NCBI RefSeq assembly: GCF_018408855.1
Contig: NZ_AP024322.1
Coordinates: 2,232,001-2,296,000 of the forward strand
Reading direction: 5' to 3'
DNA length: 64,000 bases
Origin: Caballeronia sp. NK8
Lineage (GTDB): Bacteria > Pseudomonadota > Gammaproteobacteria > Burkholderiales > Burkholderiaceae
The notes under the pieces are model-generated. The model made no database searches. It was not told the DNA's origin and saw nothing but the letters and a program-made list of their open reading frames with translations. A program made the position numbers and the translations under genes. Of this stretch, positions 18,633 to 28,229 are shown in pieces; within the stretch, counting starts at the first letter, position 1, and the number at the start of each line of letters is the position of its first letter.

Positions 18633-20873
18633 TCATTCCGCGATACTTTCGTAGCCGTAATATCCGGCGTAGGTGCTGCCCATCAGCACCTTCGACTGCG
18701 GCACATCGGTGAGCAGCACGCCTTTCATCTGCACGCCGCCGTTATGCAGACGCTTCATCGTCTCGCCGATCTCCTGCACCTGATTCTTGCCATGCCGCAC
18801 GACCAGCAGGCTCGTGCCCGCGTGCCTGCCGATCACGGTCGCGTCCGTCACGGCGAGCACCGGCGGCGTATCGATGACGACCAGGTCGTAGTACTGCTTC
18901 AGCTCGGCGAGGATTTCACCCAGCCGGTCGCTCGCCAGCAGCTCCGAGGGATGCGACGGCAGCGAGCCCTTGGTGATGAGGTCGACGCCCGGCAGCACGT
19001 CGTGCAGGATCGTGCTCCTTACGTCGGCGCCCATCAAAACGTCCGAGAGGCCGGGCGAATGGCGCACGCCGAAGTGCGAGTGGATATCGCCGCGGCGCAT
19101 ATCGCCGTCGATCAGCAGCACGCGCTTGCGCGTCGAAGCAACCAGCGTCGCGAGGTTCGCCGAGAGGAACGACTTGCCCGCTTCCGGACGCGAGCCCGTC
19201 ATCATCACGACGTTGTTGCGCGCATCGCCGAGTTGCAGTTGCAGCGACGTGCGCAGGCTGCGGATGCCTTCGACCGCCGCATCCTCCGGCGCCTTCGCGG
19301 CGAGCACGTGCAGCCCTTCGCGCCGCATGCCGACCTGGCGTTGCAGGCGAAGCTGCTGCGTGCTGCGCGGCACGATCGCGAAAACACGCGTGCCCAGTTG
19401 CCGTTCGATGTCTTCCGGACGCTCGACGCCGCCATAGAGCGCCTTGCGGATAAACGCGACGATGACGCCGAGCACGAGGCCGATGGCCGCCGAGATCAGG
19501 ATCACGAGCATGCGCCTCGGGCGCACGGGATCGTCGGCGGCCTGCGCGAGATCGACGATACGCACGTTGCCGACCTGTCCCGCCTTCGCGATGCGCAGTT
19601 GCTGCGCGCTGGCGAGCAGGTTCGTGTACAGCTCGGTGTTCACGCGCACGTCGCGCATATAGCGCAGCGCGATCTGCTCGGTATCTGGCAGCGTCGACAC
19701 GTTCTTGCCGAGGCGCGTCTGCGCGGCGGTGAGCGCGGCGATCTGCGCGTCGAGCGCCTGCACCGACGGATGATTCGCCGTGAAGCGCAGCGACAGTTCC
19801 GCGCGCTGTTGCTGCAGGTCCGTGAGCTTGGTCCGGTTATCGACGACCTGCTGCAGCAAGAGACGGCTTTCCTCGGTGAGATCGACCGTGCCCTGCTTGT
19901 TGCGGAACGCGTTATAGCGCTGCTCGGACTCGTCGAGCTGCTTTTTCACGAGCGGCAATTGCTGATCGAGGAACGCGAGCGTGTGCTCCGATTCGGCCGA
20001 ACGTTTCGCGGCATCCTGCTGCACGTAGCGGTTCACGATACTGTTGACGATCTGCGCGATTTCCTTCGCATTACTACCTTCCAGCGATACGCCGATGATG
20101 CCGGATTGCGCTGCCGTCTCCGCCACGGCGAGACGCTGCTGAAGACGGTCGATGGTCGTGAGCGTCGAGAAGCGCTGCAACTCGAACTGCACGCCGGGAT
20201 GACCGACGAGCCTGTCGACCTTGAGCGTCACCGGACCGTGCGGCGTCATGCCCGACACCTGCTCGCCGACGCGGCCCGAAAGAATCGCGACGCCTTCGGG
20301 ATCGTTCACCACGTAAGCGCCGTGAACGCCTGCGACGAGCGTGAATTTTTTCTCGTAGAGATCCTTCGGCGTTTCGAAGAGCGGCACCTCGATCTGCTCG
20401 CCGCCCCACGCGAAGCGCGACAGATAACCCGGCGGAACCGGAATGTCGAACTTCGCGAGCGCGTTGCCGATCAATCCGCCCACGACGGGAAAGCCGCGCG
20501 GCGCCGCGCCGATGTCGAGATGCAGTTGCCGCACCGTGTCGTCGATGACCATACGCGAGCGCAGCAGTTCGATCTGCGCGGCGGTCGCGGACTTCGCATC
20601 GGACATCTGCGGAAGCGACTGAGCCGTGTTCGCGTTGGCGTTGAGATTGAGGTTTGTGCTGGTGTTCTTGCTGCCGTCGTCCACCTGAATCAGCGCGTCC
20701 GCCTTGTAGACCGGCGTCGCAGTGTAGGCGTAGGCAGTGCCGAGCGCGATCACGGCAAGCATCACGACCGTGACGAGCTTCCAGTTGCGCATCACCGCTG
20801 CCAGATAGTCGGACAGCCGCAACTCGTCGCCCGTCGATACGTCCGCGTATCGTGAATCAAAGTTCATCGCCAT
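18633..20873 (-). CDS. Wzc/BceF-type polysaccharide copolymerase and tyrosine autokinase
   Basis: Inner-membrane protein of 746 residues that controls exopolysaccharide chain length and export. It has an N-terminal Wzz domain with a helix at 33-52, a periplasmic coiled-coil region (about 280-400), and a second helix at 455-475. The BY-kinase domain has Walker A GSRPEAGKS (560-568), Walker A' LLIDGDMRR (586-594) and Walker B VVIDTPP. Four Tyr occur in the last 13 residues (YAGYYGYESIAE), the autophosphorylation cluster. Last gene of the manC - WcaJ - Wza - Wzc operon. Confidence 0.94.
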   Translation of the reverse strand: MAMNFDSRYADVSTGDELRLSDYLAAVMRNWKLVTVVMLAVIALGTAYAYTATPVYKADALIQVDDGSKNTSTNLNLNANANTAQSLPQMSDAKSATAAQIELLRSRMVIDDTVRQLHLDIGAAPRGFPVVGGLIGNALAKFDIPVPPGYLSRFAWGGEQIEVPLFETPKDLYEKKFTLVAGVHGAYVVNDPEGVAILSGRVGEQVSGMTPHGPVTLKVDRLVGHPGVQFELQRFSTLTTIDRLQQRLAVAETAAQSGIIGVSLEGSNAKEIAQIVNSIVNRYVQQDAAKRSAESEHTLAFLDQQLPLVKKQLDESEQRYNAFRNKQGTVDLTEESRLLLQQVVDNRTKLTDLQQQRAELSLRFTANHPSVQALDAQIAALTAAQTRLGKNVSTLPDTEQIALRYMRDVRVNTELYTNLLASAQQLRIAKAGQVGNVRIVDLAQAADDPVRPRRMLVILISAAIGLVLGVIVAFIRKALYGGVERPEDIERQLGTRVFAIVPRSTQQLRLQRQVGMRREGLHVLAAKAPEDAAVEGIRSLRTSLQLQLGDARNNVVMMTGSRPEAGKSFLSANLATLVASTRKRVLLIDGDMRRGDIHSHFGVRHSPGLSDVLMGADVRSTILHDVLPGVDLITKGSLPSHPSELLASDRLGEILAELKQYYDLVVIDTPPVLAVTDATVIGRHAGTSLLVVRHGKNQVQEIGETMKRLHNGGVQMKGVLLTDVPQSKVLMGSTYAGYYGYESIAE

Positions 20874-20914
20874 GATCTCGCTCGCTTGCTTTTTTTAAGT
20901 CGAACAATGATTTT

Positions 20915-20938
20915 CCGGCGCGCCCCCGCGCGCGCCGG
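20915..20938 (-). other. G+C-rich hairpin between wza- and wzc-like genes
   Basis: CCGGCGCGC (20915-20923) pairs with GCGCGCCGG (20930-20938). On the transcribed strand it is followed by AAAA, not T, so it is unlikely to terminate. It may set the relative mRNA levels of the two genes. Confidence 0.4.
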
Positions 20939-20946
20939 TCAGACGC

Positions 20947-22134
20947 TTACTTCGTCAGCACGGCCGCCGTCAGACCGGCGTTGATCGCCGGCAGGAGCAG
21001 GTTCAGGACGCGCGAGAAGCGCACCAGGCCGTTGTTGTCCACGTAGACGACGTCATGCGGCTGCAGCTCGAAGTTGTTCGCGAGCAGCATCGACACCGGC
21101 GAACGCGCGTCGAGGTGATACACCTCGGGCTGGTCCGTCGCGCCGTTGCGGATCACGTACACCTCGCGCGGATCCGACGTTTCAGCATTGAAGCTGCCCG
21201 CCTGCGACACCGCGTCCGAGAGCGAGAGCCTGCCGCTGCGCATCGGAATGACCGTCGCCGGGCGGGTCACTTCACCCATCACGTAGACGCCGTTTTCGTC
21301 GCGCGAATCGACGCGCAGCGCATCGCCCGGCTTCAGCATGATGTCCGAAGGACTGCGGCCCTTCGCGGTCATGCCGGCCATGTTGATCTTGTACGTGACG
21401 CCATCGCGGATCAGCGTGACGCGGCTCTGGTCCGCCGTCGGCGCGAAGCCGCCCGCGCGGCCGACCGCCTCGGTGAGCGTCATCGGAATGTCGTTGATCT
21501 GCTGCGCGCCCGGCGTGCGTACGTCGCCGTCGATATACACCTGCGCCGCACGGAACGAATTGACGCGCACCGTCACCTGCGGCTTCACGAAGACCTTCGA
21601 CAGCTCCGCATACAGCTCGCGCTGCACCTGCGTCTCGGTCTTGCCGACGACGTGCAGCGGCTTGTTCACGTACGGAAACTGGATGTTGCCGTCCGCATCG
21701 ACGACGAAGCCAGGCGCGGCATCGGCGGTGCGCGCCTGAGCCAGCGGCTGGCCCAGCGCCGCGACGAGCTCGGGGTGATCCCAGACCGTGATCTGCAGCA
21801 CGTCGCCGATGCCAAGCTTGTACGGTCCCGGCTTGCCGTAGAGCGACGCGTTCGGATCGGGCGCGGTGGAAGGCTGCACGGTGCGCATCTTCTTCACGAG
21901 CGCGGCATCGATCTGCGTGATCGGAATGTTGGTCGTGCTCGCCGGATCGCCCTGGTCGTTCGACGTCTCGACGAGCGCGGCCGGCTTTTCCATGTGCATG
22001 CCCGGTGCGAGCCCGCAGCCGGTCAGGATCACGGAGATGGAAGCTGCCGCAGCCAGGCTCGTGAGGCGGAAGATACGCGACACGTTGGTATTGGCGGCCA
22101 TGGAGGTGGTGCCTGGTTGTTGTTGGTTATGCAT
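20947..22134 (-). CDS. Wza-type polysaccharide export lipoprotein
   Basis: Outer-membrane export channel subunit of 395 residues. A signal peptide ends in the lipobox VILTGC (Cys40 from the ATG at 22134; an internal ATG at residue 12 is an alternative start). A Poly_export domain follows, with YKLGIGDVLQITVWDHPEL at about 105-125, then SLBB repeats (for example VYIDGDVRTPGAQQI and VYVMGEVTRPATVIP). It ends with a hydrophobic, probably amphipathic helix (LNLLLPAINAGLTAAVL). Works with the Wzc-like protein downstream to span the envelope. Confidence 0.94.
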   Translation of the reverse strand: MHNQQQPGTTSMAANTNVSRIFRLTSLAAAASISVILTGCGLAPGMHMEKPAALVETSNDQGDPASTTNIPITQIDAALVKKMRTVQPSTAPDPNASLYGKPGPYKLGIGDVLQITVWDHPELVAALGQPLAQARTADAAPGFVVDADGNIQFPYVNKPLHVVGKTETQVQRELYAELSKVFVKPQVTVRVNSFRAAQVYIDGDVRTPGAQQINDIPMTLTEAVGRAGGFAPTADQSRVTLIRDGVTYKINMAGMTAKGRSPSDIMLKPGDALRVDSRDENGVYVMGEVTRPATVIPMRSGRLSLSDAVSQAGSFNAETSDPREVYVIRNGATDQPEVYHLDARSPVSMLLANNFELQPHDVVYVDNNGLVRFSRVLNLLLPAINAGLTAAVLTK

Positions 22135-22151
22135 GATGGTCGTCCCCTGCT

Positions 22152-23528
22152 TCAGTAAGCGTTGGTGTGGCGTAGTCCCTTGAAGATCGTTGCGGCGATG
22201 ATTCTCATATCGAGTCCGAACGACCAGTTACCCAGGTAGTACAAATCGTGAGCGACGCGTCCTTCCATCTTTTCGATCCGATCCGTTTCTCCACGAAAAC
22301 CGTTGACCTGGGCCCAGCCGGTGATGCCTGGCTTGATCCGGTAACGATGGATATACCCCGATACGACCTTCTGATACAGGTCGTCATGTTCGAGCGCGTG
22401 TGGACGCGGGCCCACGACTGACATGTCGCCGCGCAGAACGTTGAAGAACTGCGGCAGCTCATCGAGGCTGGTGCGGCGCAGGAACGCTCCGACACGGGTC
22501 ACGCGCGGGTCGCCGCGTGTGGCCTGGCGGAGCACTCCGGCCTGTTCCGTGTGCATGCGCATCGAACGGAACTTGTAGATGGTGAAGACGCGGCCGTCCG
22601 CGCCCTTGCGGCGTTGCCTGAAAAGCACGGGCCCGCGTGAAGTCAGCTTGATCGCGAGCGCGATGCAGATCAGCAACGGCGCGACGGCGATGATCGCGCC
22701 GAGCGCGAACGCGCGGTCGAAGAGTTCCTTTTGCAGCTGCGCCGACGGCGACATCGGCGACGCGACCAGATTGATCGCGGGCTGGCCGAGCAGGTCCGTC
22801 ACGCCGCTTTCGAAGAGCGCGAGGCTGCGCACGTCGGGAATGAAGCGCACGTTGACGAGATCGTCGCGGAATTCGTTCACGAAGCGCAGAATCGTGCGCT
22901 CCTCGGAAAGCGGAAGCGCGAGCCACACTTCGTGCACGTTCTGCGCGCGCACGAAGCTCACGAAGGCATCGAAATTGTCGTAGACCGGCACGCGCGTGTT
23001 GATCCGTTTGCCGGGCGCGGCGTTGAAGGCCACGCTCGCGCGAAAGCCGGTGTCCTGCGAGCGCTCGATCTTGCGCAGTATCAGATCGCAATGCCTGCCG
23101 CAGCCGATCACGGCCACTTCCTGCAGGTTCATGCCGGCGTTGCGCATGCGCGCGAGGATCACATGCGTGATGAGACGCCCGGCGATCATGAGGCCGCCGG
23201 ACATCGCGGTCCAGTAGGCGAACCAGAGCCGCGACACATAGTCGAGACGATGCAGGGAAAACATCAGTGCCAGCGCGCAGCCTTGCACGACGAGCCAGCC
23301 GAGCGACACCTGACAGGCAAGCTGGAGCTTGCTGCGGCCGCGCCACGACTGGTAGACGCCGAAGCCAGGAAAAAGCGCGAGCGAAAACGCCGCCGCGAAT
23401 GCGACGAACGCCATCGAGTAAGTGTGAGCCTCGATGTACTCGAACCTGATTTGCGACGCTACCGCCGCGCCGCCGACGATCATCAAGACGTCGAACAGGC
23501 GCGCGAGCAATCCCTGTAAATCGCGCAT
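22152..23528 (-). CDS. Undecaprenyl-phosphate glucose phosphotransferase (WcaJ/BceB type)
   Basis: A 458-residue polyprenyl-phosphate hexose-1-phosphate transferase that starts exopolysaccharide repeat synthesis. Four N-terminal helices are followed by a CoA-binding-like domain ([17 protein letters not shown]). The C-terminal catalytic part has [47 protein letters not shown] and VGPRPHA, all conserved. GGGGAG precedes the ATG by five bases. Probably loads glucose-1-phosphate, as in cepacian. Confidence 0.93.
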   Translation of the reverse strand: MRDLQGLLARLFDVLMIVGGAAVASQIRFEYIEAHTYSMAFVAFAAAFSLALFPGFGVYQSWRGRSKLQLACQVSLGWLVVQGCALALMFSLHRLDYVSRLWFAYWTAMSGGLMIAGRLITHVILARMRNAGMNLQEVAVIGCGRHCDLILRKIERSQDTGFRASVAFNAAPGKRINTRVPVYDNFDAFVSFVRAQNVHEVWLALPLSEERTILRFVNEFRDDLVNVRFIPDVRSLALFESGVTDLLGQPAINLVASPMSPSAQLQKELFDRAFALGAIIAVAPLLICIALAIKLTSRGPVLFRQRRKGADGRVFTIYKFRSMRMHTEQAGVLRQATRGDPRVTRVGAFLRRTSLDELPQFFNVLRGDMSVVGPRPHALEHDDLYQKVVSGYIHRYRIKPGITGWAQVNGFRGETDRIEKMEGRVAHDLYYLGNWSFGLDMRIIAATIFKGLRHTNAY

Positions 23529-23665
23529 GTTTTCTCCCCGAACGCAATCAGCCCTTTACCGCCCCGCCTGTCTCCTCCTCGCGTGCGCCCGTCTTCTCGC
23601 TTTGCAAGCCGATGCAGACAAGTCTCTCTCGCTCTGCCTCTTGATACCGCGTCCTGCTTCACACT

Positions 23666-25198
23666 TCAGTTGCATCGGCCATAGTTGTCGTCGAAACGCA
23701 CGATGTCGTCTTCGCCGAGATAGCTGCCCGACTGCACTTCGATGATCTCGAGCGGCACCTTGCCCGGGTTCTCCAGGCGATGCCGCACGCCGAGCGGAAT
23801 GAACGTCGATTCGTTCTCGCTCAACAGGAACTGTTCTTCGCCACGCGTGACGAGCGCCGTGCCGCACACGACGACCCAATGCTCCGCGCGATGGTGATGC
23901 ATCTGCAGCGACAGCTTCGAGCCCGGCGACACCACGATGCGCTTCACCTGGAAACGCTCGCCGTGCTCGATCGAATCGTAGAAACCCCACGGCCGGCGCA
24001 CCTTGCGATGCGCGTCGGCTTCGGGCGCATGCTGCTCGCGGATGCGCGCAACCAGCCCCTTGATGTCCTGCACGCGCGAACGGTCCGCCACGAGCACCGC
24101 GTCATCCGTCTCCACGACGATCACGTTGGTCGTGCCCACGCACGCGACGAGCCGCCCGCCCTCGGAGCGCGCATAGCTCGACGTCGCGCCTTCGAACACG
24201 ACGCGCCCGCTTGCGACGTTGCCGGATTCGTCCTTGTCCATCGCGTCCCAGACGGCGTCCCACGAGCCGAGATCCGACCAGCCCGCGACGAGCGGCACGA
24301 CCACGCCGTCGCACGGCTTGCTCGGCGTGCCGATGTGCTCCATCACGGCATAGTCGATCGAATCGGACGGTGCGCGGCCGAACTGCGCGGCCTGCGGACG
24401 GAAGAACTTGCCGTCGGCCTCGCCTTCCTTCGCTGCGGCCGTGCAGGCCGCGAGCATGTCGGCGTTGAGTTGCCCGAGCGCCGCGAGCCACACGCTCGCG
24501 CGCACCACGAAGATGCCGCTGTTCCACCAGTACGTGCCGGCCGCGACGTATTGCGCGGCGAGTTCGGCCGCCGGTTTTTCGACGAAGCGGTCGATGGCGT
24601 GCGCGCCGTCATCGAGCGCCGCGCCCAGGCGGATATAGCCGAAGCCGGTGTCGGGGCGCGTCGGCGGAATGCCGAGCGTCGCGATCACGCCGCGCTCCGC
24701 GTGCTCCGCCGCGATCGAGATCGCGCGATGCAGCGCGGGAATATCGGCGATGGAGTGATCGGCGGGCATCGCGACCATGATCGCATCCGCGCCGTTCTTC
24801 ACCGCGGCGAGCGCCGCGAGCGTGAGCGCAGGCGCGGTGTCGCGCCGCGCCGGCTCGACGATGATGTGCGCGTCGACACCGCTCTCGCGCATCTGCTCCT
24901 CGGTGGTGAAACGATGCTCCTCGCCACATACGATGATCGGTTCGCCGTCGACCTTGAAGTCGCCCGCGAAATCTTTCAGTCGCGAAACAGTAGCCTGCAA
25001 TAGCGAATCACGACCGACGACGCCGATCAACTGCTTCGGGAATTGTTCACGCGACATCGGCCACAGGCGGGTGCCCGAGCCGCCGGCGAGAATGACCGGG
25101 ACGAGGCGTCGGCAAGGCCCGGCCATCACGGCCGGACCCGCCTCCACACCTGCCGCTCCCTGCGCCACTCCACCTTCCGTGCGTGCTTCATTCGTCAT
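23666..25198 (-). CDS. manC: Mannose-1-phosphate guanylyltransferase/mannose-6-phosphate isomerase
   Basis: Bifunctional type II PMI-GMP of 510 residues making GDP-mannose. The N-terminal nucleotidyltransferase starts VPVILAGGSGTRLWPMSREQFPKQ (about residues 33-56). FVEKP and WNSGIFV are conserved internal motifs. The C-terminal cupin isomerase begins RPWGFYDSIEHGERFQVKRI and has the metal-binding QMHHHRAEHW. AGGAG lies about six bases before the ATG. It heads the exopolysaccharide operon, as bceA does in cepacian clusters. Confidence 0.95.
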   Translation of the reverse strand: MTNEARTEGGVAQGAAGVEAGPAVMAGPCRRLVPVILAGGSGTRLWPMSREQFPKQLIGVVGRDSLLQATVSRLKDFAGDFKVDGEPIIVCGEEHRFTTEEQMRESGVDAHIIVEPARRDTAPALTLAALAAVKNGADAIMVAMPADHSIADIPALHRAISIAAEHAERGVIATLGIPPTRPDTGFGYIRLGAALDDGAHAIDRFVEKPAAELAAQYVAAGTYWWNSGIFVVRASVWLAALGQLNADMLAACTAAAKEGEADGKFFRPQAAQFGRAPSDSIDYAVMEHIGTPSKPCDGVVVPLVAGWSDLGSWDAVWDAMDKDESGNVASGRVVFEGATSSYARSEGGRLVACVGTTNVIVVETDDAVLVADRSRVQDIKGLVARIREQHAPEADAHRKVRRPWGFYDSIEHGERFQVKRIVVSPGSKLSLQMHHHRAEHWVVVCGTALVTRGEEQFLLSENESTFIPLGVRHRLENPGKVPLEIIEVQSGSYLGEDDIVRFDDNYGRCN

Positions 25199-25341
25199 AA
25201 AGGACTCCTGCCTGCATGTTCATCCGAACGGCGTGAACCGTCCGGGAATGATTAAGTGCCGAACCGATGAGGTCCGGCCAAATGTCCGACGCTTTACGCC
25301 ATAGTTGGCGTGTCAGCGACCCGCGTCACACTTCGCGCGTT

Positions 25342-26346
25342 TCAGCCGTTTGCTTCGCGCCTGCTCTGCATCCGGTATTCGGTCGGCGAGATCAGAAGGC
25401 GCTTGCGGAAGATCTTGGCGAGCCTGTCGCCGTTGCCCATGCCGCTTCTGCGCGCGATCTTGTCGACCGGCAGCTCCGAATCCGTCAGCAGCGCGCAGGT
25501 CACGGCGAGACGCGCCTGCAGCAAATAATCGGATGGCGTGATGCCCATCTCGATCTTGAAGCGGCGCAAAAAGTTGCGCTCGCTCATCGCGGCCACCTGC
25601 GCCGCATCGACGACCGAAATCGGCCGTTCACAGTTGTCCTGCAACCAGCGCGCCGCCGCGCGGATCTTGTCGCCCGCCGACGCCGCGCCGCTGTCGCCAA
25701 GAATCGACACCAGCTTCGCGGCGGAACCCGGCATCAGGCGCTCGGCCACGCTGCGCGACACGTCGATGCCCAGATCGCGCTTGACGATGATGAGCGCGCC
25801 CTTCATCGATTCGTAGCGGTCGCCCGCATCGCCCTGCTGCTCCTCGCGCACGAGGTGAATCATCGCGTTGCCGTAGCGCTGCGATTCCTGCGCGTGACCG
25901 ATGCCGGCGGCGTCGAGCACCTTGCGGCCCTCGGAGATGGCGCGCACAACGGTCGTCTTCGACTGCACGCGGCGCAGCCATTCGATGATGCGATCGTCCT
26001 TCGCGGCGTCGTCAGCGCCACGGCCGCCCGCGACGAACAGCGCGTCGAAGCCGCCGTAGTGACGCGCGTCGAGCCCGTCGGTCCACACGCGCACCGACGA
26101 CGAGCACGCGACATTGCCGCCTTCGACCGACAGGAAGCGCACGTCATACGTGCAGTCCGGCCGGGACTTCGCAGACGACAACTCGTTCGCCATGTGAAAG
26201 ACCTCCGCGACGATCCCCGCGCCCAGCAGGGAGAAACCGTCGAACAGCAAGATTGCGATGCGGCGGACCTCGGCCTGCGAGGCTCTCGTCGCGGGTGGTG
26301 TCCAACCCGTGACTGCGGGTTCTACATTGGCGTAAGGCATGGTCAT
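25342..26346 (-). CDS. GlxA-family transcriptional regulator (DJ-1/PfpI + AraC HTH)
   Basis: About 334 residues. The N-terminal domain is DJ-1/PfpI-like (RRIAILLFDGFSLLGAGIVAEVF) with FVAGGRGADD in place of the usual nucleophile elbow, so it is likely a sensor rather than an enzyme. The C-terminal AraC domain has two HTH units (VAAMSERNFLRRFKIEMG and VDKIARRSGMGNGDRLAKIF). I chose the MTM start (26346), where AGAGG sits just upstream; the frame opens to 26394. It lies next to manC and is a paralog of 28230-29300, so regulation of exopolysaccharide genes is likely but inferred. Confidence 0.85.
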   Translation of the reverse strand: MTMPYANVEPAVTGWTPPATRASQAEVRRIAILLFDGFSLLGAGIVAEVFHMANELSSAKSRPDCTYDVRFLSVEGGNVACSSSVRVWTDGLDARHYGGFDALFVAGGRGADDAAKDDRIIEWLRRVQSKTTVVRAISEGRKVLDAAGIGHAQESQRYGNAMIHLVREEQQGDAGDRYESMKGALIIVKRDLGIDVSRSVAERLMPGSAAKLVSILGDSGAASAGDKIRAAARWLQDNCERPISVVDAAQVAAMSERNFLRRFKIEMGITPSDYLLQARLAVTCALLTDSELPVDKIARRSGMGNGDRLAKIFRKRLLISPTEYRMQSRREANG

Positions 26347-27466
26347 CCTCTGCTGCTTTGTTTCCTGGAGTGCGCGGAAGAGTTTCTCGGCCATTGCGGC
26401 GCATCAATGCACTATCCCGAACTTCGCCGGGTTGCCGTGACCGATTGGAACGAAGTGATGGCGGATTCGATCCGCTGGCTTGAATAATAAGCAGACAATG
26501 TTTTTTGTGCTCTGGAATTTCGCGTTTGAACGACAGAATCTGTTCCGCTGTGAGGGTGACCGCACATTGGTATGCCTTTTCCAAATCGCAACGGCGCGCA
26601 TTTTTCAGTGGATGAAAAATACGATTGGTTTTGTCATACAAAGTGTGGCTGCAGGCGTTAGCGCATTTCGTCCCGCAAGCCGCCGGATCGGACAGCCGGA
26701 TGGCCGCAACGCCATGATACACGGCCCTGCGTGGTTCTCCGGGCAGCGCATCGGCCCGGTAGGATCATTGAAATTGATGCAAAAATGAAACATCGATCCG
26801 AGGCTGCGCAGTAACTCGAATCAAGGAAATCGGAAAATTTTGGATTTACCGTTACATTTACAAACGCTGGCTAATTAACATCTGATTCGCCTATTTAATA
26901 GCTCTGCTGAACTGCCTTTCGATTAACGATGATTTTCAATTAAGCGAACGCAAGGTCGAAAGTCGATTTTAAACCGGCCCGCGCGATTTTTATTCAACGA
27001 CATAATGCGGTGTTTTCATATGGATTACGTTGCTGCGGCGCAATAAGCGCCGGCTGGCGGCGACGCCGCGCGCACGCGGACCCGGCGCGCGGCCACTTCC
27101 ATCTCCGCCTCGTATATTTGCGGCGGCGCACGCCGCGACGCCGCTTTTTGAATGACCGAATGTCTGGCCACGTAATCATCGGGCGAATGGTTTTAAATTC
27201 GCGCGAACCGTCGACGTCCGCGCCTGCGGGATTTAGTGCGGCGGCGGCAGCGCGGCATCGGTCAAGTTTGCTGCCTCGATGTGCCGCGTGACTCGCGTGG
27301 CGGCATCCGTCGGATGTTTCAGTTGTGAGAATCGATGCGGATTCGAACATGGCCGACCTGCCCGATCGATCCGACAAAACATCCCGCCGCGTGCCCGCGC
27401 GCACGGTCGCGCGGCGGCGCGGGCGTCATCGTGTGCGCTTGAGCGCGCGACAGACACGGAGCGAAG
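26347..27466. promoter_or_regulatory. Long A+T-rich regulatory region between the regulator and Nudix genes
   Basis: About 1.1 kb between divergent genes. Bases 26800-27010 are strikingly A+T-rich, with runs such as GGAAAATTTTGG and TTAATAGC, unlike the rest of this G+C-rich region. ORFs here look random. The region probably holds promoters and operators for the two GlxA-type regulators and may bind a nucleoid silencer; no precise site was identified. Confidence 0.45.
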
Positions 27467-27919
27467 ATGCTGAGCAACACGGATTTTCTGACGGTGGTTC
27501 GGCTGACGCCGCTTGTGGCGATCGATCTGATCGTCACCGACGGCAAGCGGCGCGTTCTCGTGGGCCGTCGCCGCAACCGTCCTGCGCAGGGCACCTGGTT
27601 CGTGCCGGGCGGGCGCATCGTGAAAGATGAAACGCTCGACGCCGCATTCAGGCGCATCGTGCACAACGAACTTGGGGTCGCGAGCGCGGAGCGTTCGGCC
27701 ACGCGCTTCTTCGGCGTGTACGAGCATCTCTACGACGACAACTTCGCGGGCGCGTCGGACATCGGCACGCACTACATCGTGCTCGCTTACGCGATGACCT
27801 TGAGCGGCACCGTGCCGATCGGACGTTTCGATCAACACAGCGAATATCTCTGGCTTGGCGCCGACGATCTGCTCTCACGCGACGACGTGCACGAGAACAC
27901 CAAGGCCTACTTCCGCTGA
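27467..27919 (+). CDS. gmm: GDP-mannose mannosyl hydrolase (Nudix)
   Basis: A 150-residue Nudix enzyme that hydrolyses GDP-mannose to GDP and mannose. It resembles Gmm/WcaH: TPLVAIDLIVTDGKRRVLVGRRRNRPAQGTWFVPGGR. The Nudix box is the divergent form of this subfamily (GGRIVKDETLDAAFRRIVHNELG), in which the usual second Glu pair is altered and a histidine works in catalysis. It lies between the two GlxA-type regulators and close to manC, so it may buffer the GDP-mannose pool for exopolysaccharide synthesis. Confidence 0.9.
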   Translation: MLSNTDFLTVVRLTPLVAIDLIVTDGKRRVLVGRRRNRPAQGTWFVPGGRIVKDETLDAAFRRIVHNELGVASAERSATRFFGVYEHLYDDNFAGASDIGTHYIVLAYAMTLSGTVPIGRFDQHSEYLWLGADDLLSRDDVHENTKAYFR

Positions 27920-28229
27920 TCCCGCAAACGCGCGCGCTGAAAGGACAAACGGCGCACATTGCTGCGCGCCGCCCGCCCCTTCCGCCAAGAAACCTGTTGT
28001 GCCGCGACCGTCCGGTTTCATCAGACGTCACGGATGATGCGAGCATATTCCCCGCGTATCGAGATCATCTGCCAACAGTTCGTCAATTTCGGACTTGCGA
28101 CCCGGGGACTGTTGGCCGCCGCGTATAGTGCGAGCCATGTAACCCACTTTCCCGTACTTTCGTTCCTTCATGGATGGGACCGGGACACGCCGCCGACATG
28201 CCGGCTCCGGTCCGCACAGGGAGACGTCG
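27920..28229. other. Intergenic region before the second GlxA-type regulator
   Basis: 310 bases without a gene. TATAGT at 28124-28129 could be a -10 box, but no matching -35 was found. GGGAG six bases before the ATG at 28230 supports that start. Confidence 0.35.

Noticed and set aside
18621..20855. 744-codon ORF on the plus strand
   Set aside because: It is the complement of the well-supported wzc-like gene and is rich in Arg/His/Ala, typical for a shadow frame in high-G+C DNA.
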